Assembly (NCBI GenBank): GCA_003724185.1
Contig: RHGM01000001.1
Location: 909,342 to 973,341 of the forward strand
Length of the DNA: 64,000 bases
DNA from: Porphyrobacter sp. IPPAS B-1204
Lineage (GTDB): Bacteria; Pseudomonadota; Alphaproteobacteria; Sphingomonadales; Sphingomonadaceae
Direction: 5' to 3'
Shown: positions 63,881-64,000 of the stretch, piece after piece
Numbering within the stretch: position 1 is the first letter of the stretch
Layout of the letters: each line of letters starts with the position of its first letter
Notes under the pieces: generated by a model
Seen by the model: the letters and a program-made list of their open reading frames with translations, nothing else
Databases searched by the model: none
What the model was told of the DNA's origin: nothing
Program-made: the position numbers and the translations under genes

Positions 63881-64000
63881 ATGAAGAAATCTATTGCATT
63901 CCTTGCATCAGTTGCGGTGCTCGGAACCGGCCTTGTGGCCGCTCCGCTTGCTGCGCAGAGCGCCAACGCGTCGCCGGTTGCGGCACGCAACCAGCAGTCG
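63881..64000 (+). CDS. Exported protein, N-terminal fragment
   Basis: The last 40 codons of the window begin MKKSIAFLASVAVLGTGLVA and continue APLAAQSANASPVAARNQQS, a clear Sec signal peptide with likely cleavage after LAAQSANA or LAAQ. AGGGG stands 7 nt before ATG 63881 (an ATG at 63878 is in frame). The gene continues beyond the edge, so the function cannot be read. Confidence 0.7.
   Translation, partial: MKKSIAFLASVAVLGTGLVAAPLAAQSANASPVAARNQQS

Overview
This is a GC-rich, gene-dense chromosomal window from an alphaproteobacterium, most likely a sphingomonad (Erythrobacteraceae-like), with Caulobacterales as the alternative. The pointers are crtZ/crtW ketocarotenoid genes, a DUF1476 (ATPase zeta inhibitor) gene, a complete Weimberg xylose pathway of Caulobacter type, a SusC-like TonB receptor with flavin-dependent halogenases, and a SigF/NrsF sigma/anti-sigma pair. 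I saw no rRNA, tRNA, CRISPR array, phage gene, transposase or insertion sequence.

Layout. 1-8.7 kb holds housekeeping genes: crtZ (cut by the window edge) and crtW, a transglutaminase-like protein, a thioesterase, leuC-X-Y-leuD with two unknown small genes inside the leu operon, a quinone oxidoreductase, DUF1476, bolA, grxD and a NUDIX hydrolase. 8.7-47.3 kb is one large xylan/glucan utilisation region. It encodes a GH3/GH5/tandem-module operon, a GH43 gene, xylX-xylB-xylC-esterase-mutarotase, GH67-lacI-xylD-GH43, GH3-GH3-GH10, a TonB receptor, four halogenase-family genes with a JmjC-like cupin, an MFS sugar transporter and xylA. 47.4-49.4 kb is a glutathione-dependent formaldehyde detoxification pair. 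49.4-51.8 kb is a sigF-nrsF unit facing a Cys-rich exported peptide gene and a DUF6969 gene. 51.9-63.3 kb is a type II secretion cluster (gspO, then E-F-G-H-I-J-L-M-N-D-K on the minus strand) with a SleB-type hydrolase. 63.3-63.9 kb has no gene, and a new exported protein starts at the right edge.

How the genes fit together. Exported GH10, GH67, GH43, GH3 and an acetyl esterase would strip and cut acetylated glucuronoxylan. The TonB receptor and MFS transporter would bring in the products, and XylB-C-D-X-A would convert D-xylose to 2-oxoglutarate. Six near-palindromic sites of the type TGGTAGCGCTACCA lie in front of these operons and nowhere else that I noticed; the LacI-family gene inside the cluster is the obvious candidate regulator. 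A second circuit is just as clear: the exact pattern GTAACC-N16-CGAA occurs upstream of both the sigma factor gene and the Cys-rich peptide gene, on facing strands.

Quality warning. Three genes (a halogenase-like gene, gspD, gspI) are each broken by an apparent +1 in a G/C run of 8-9, and one GH3 gene is out of frame after its signal peptide. This may reflect homopolymer errors in the assembly or real phase-variable tracts.
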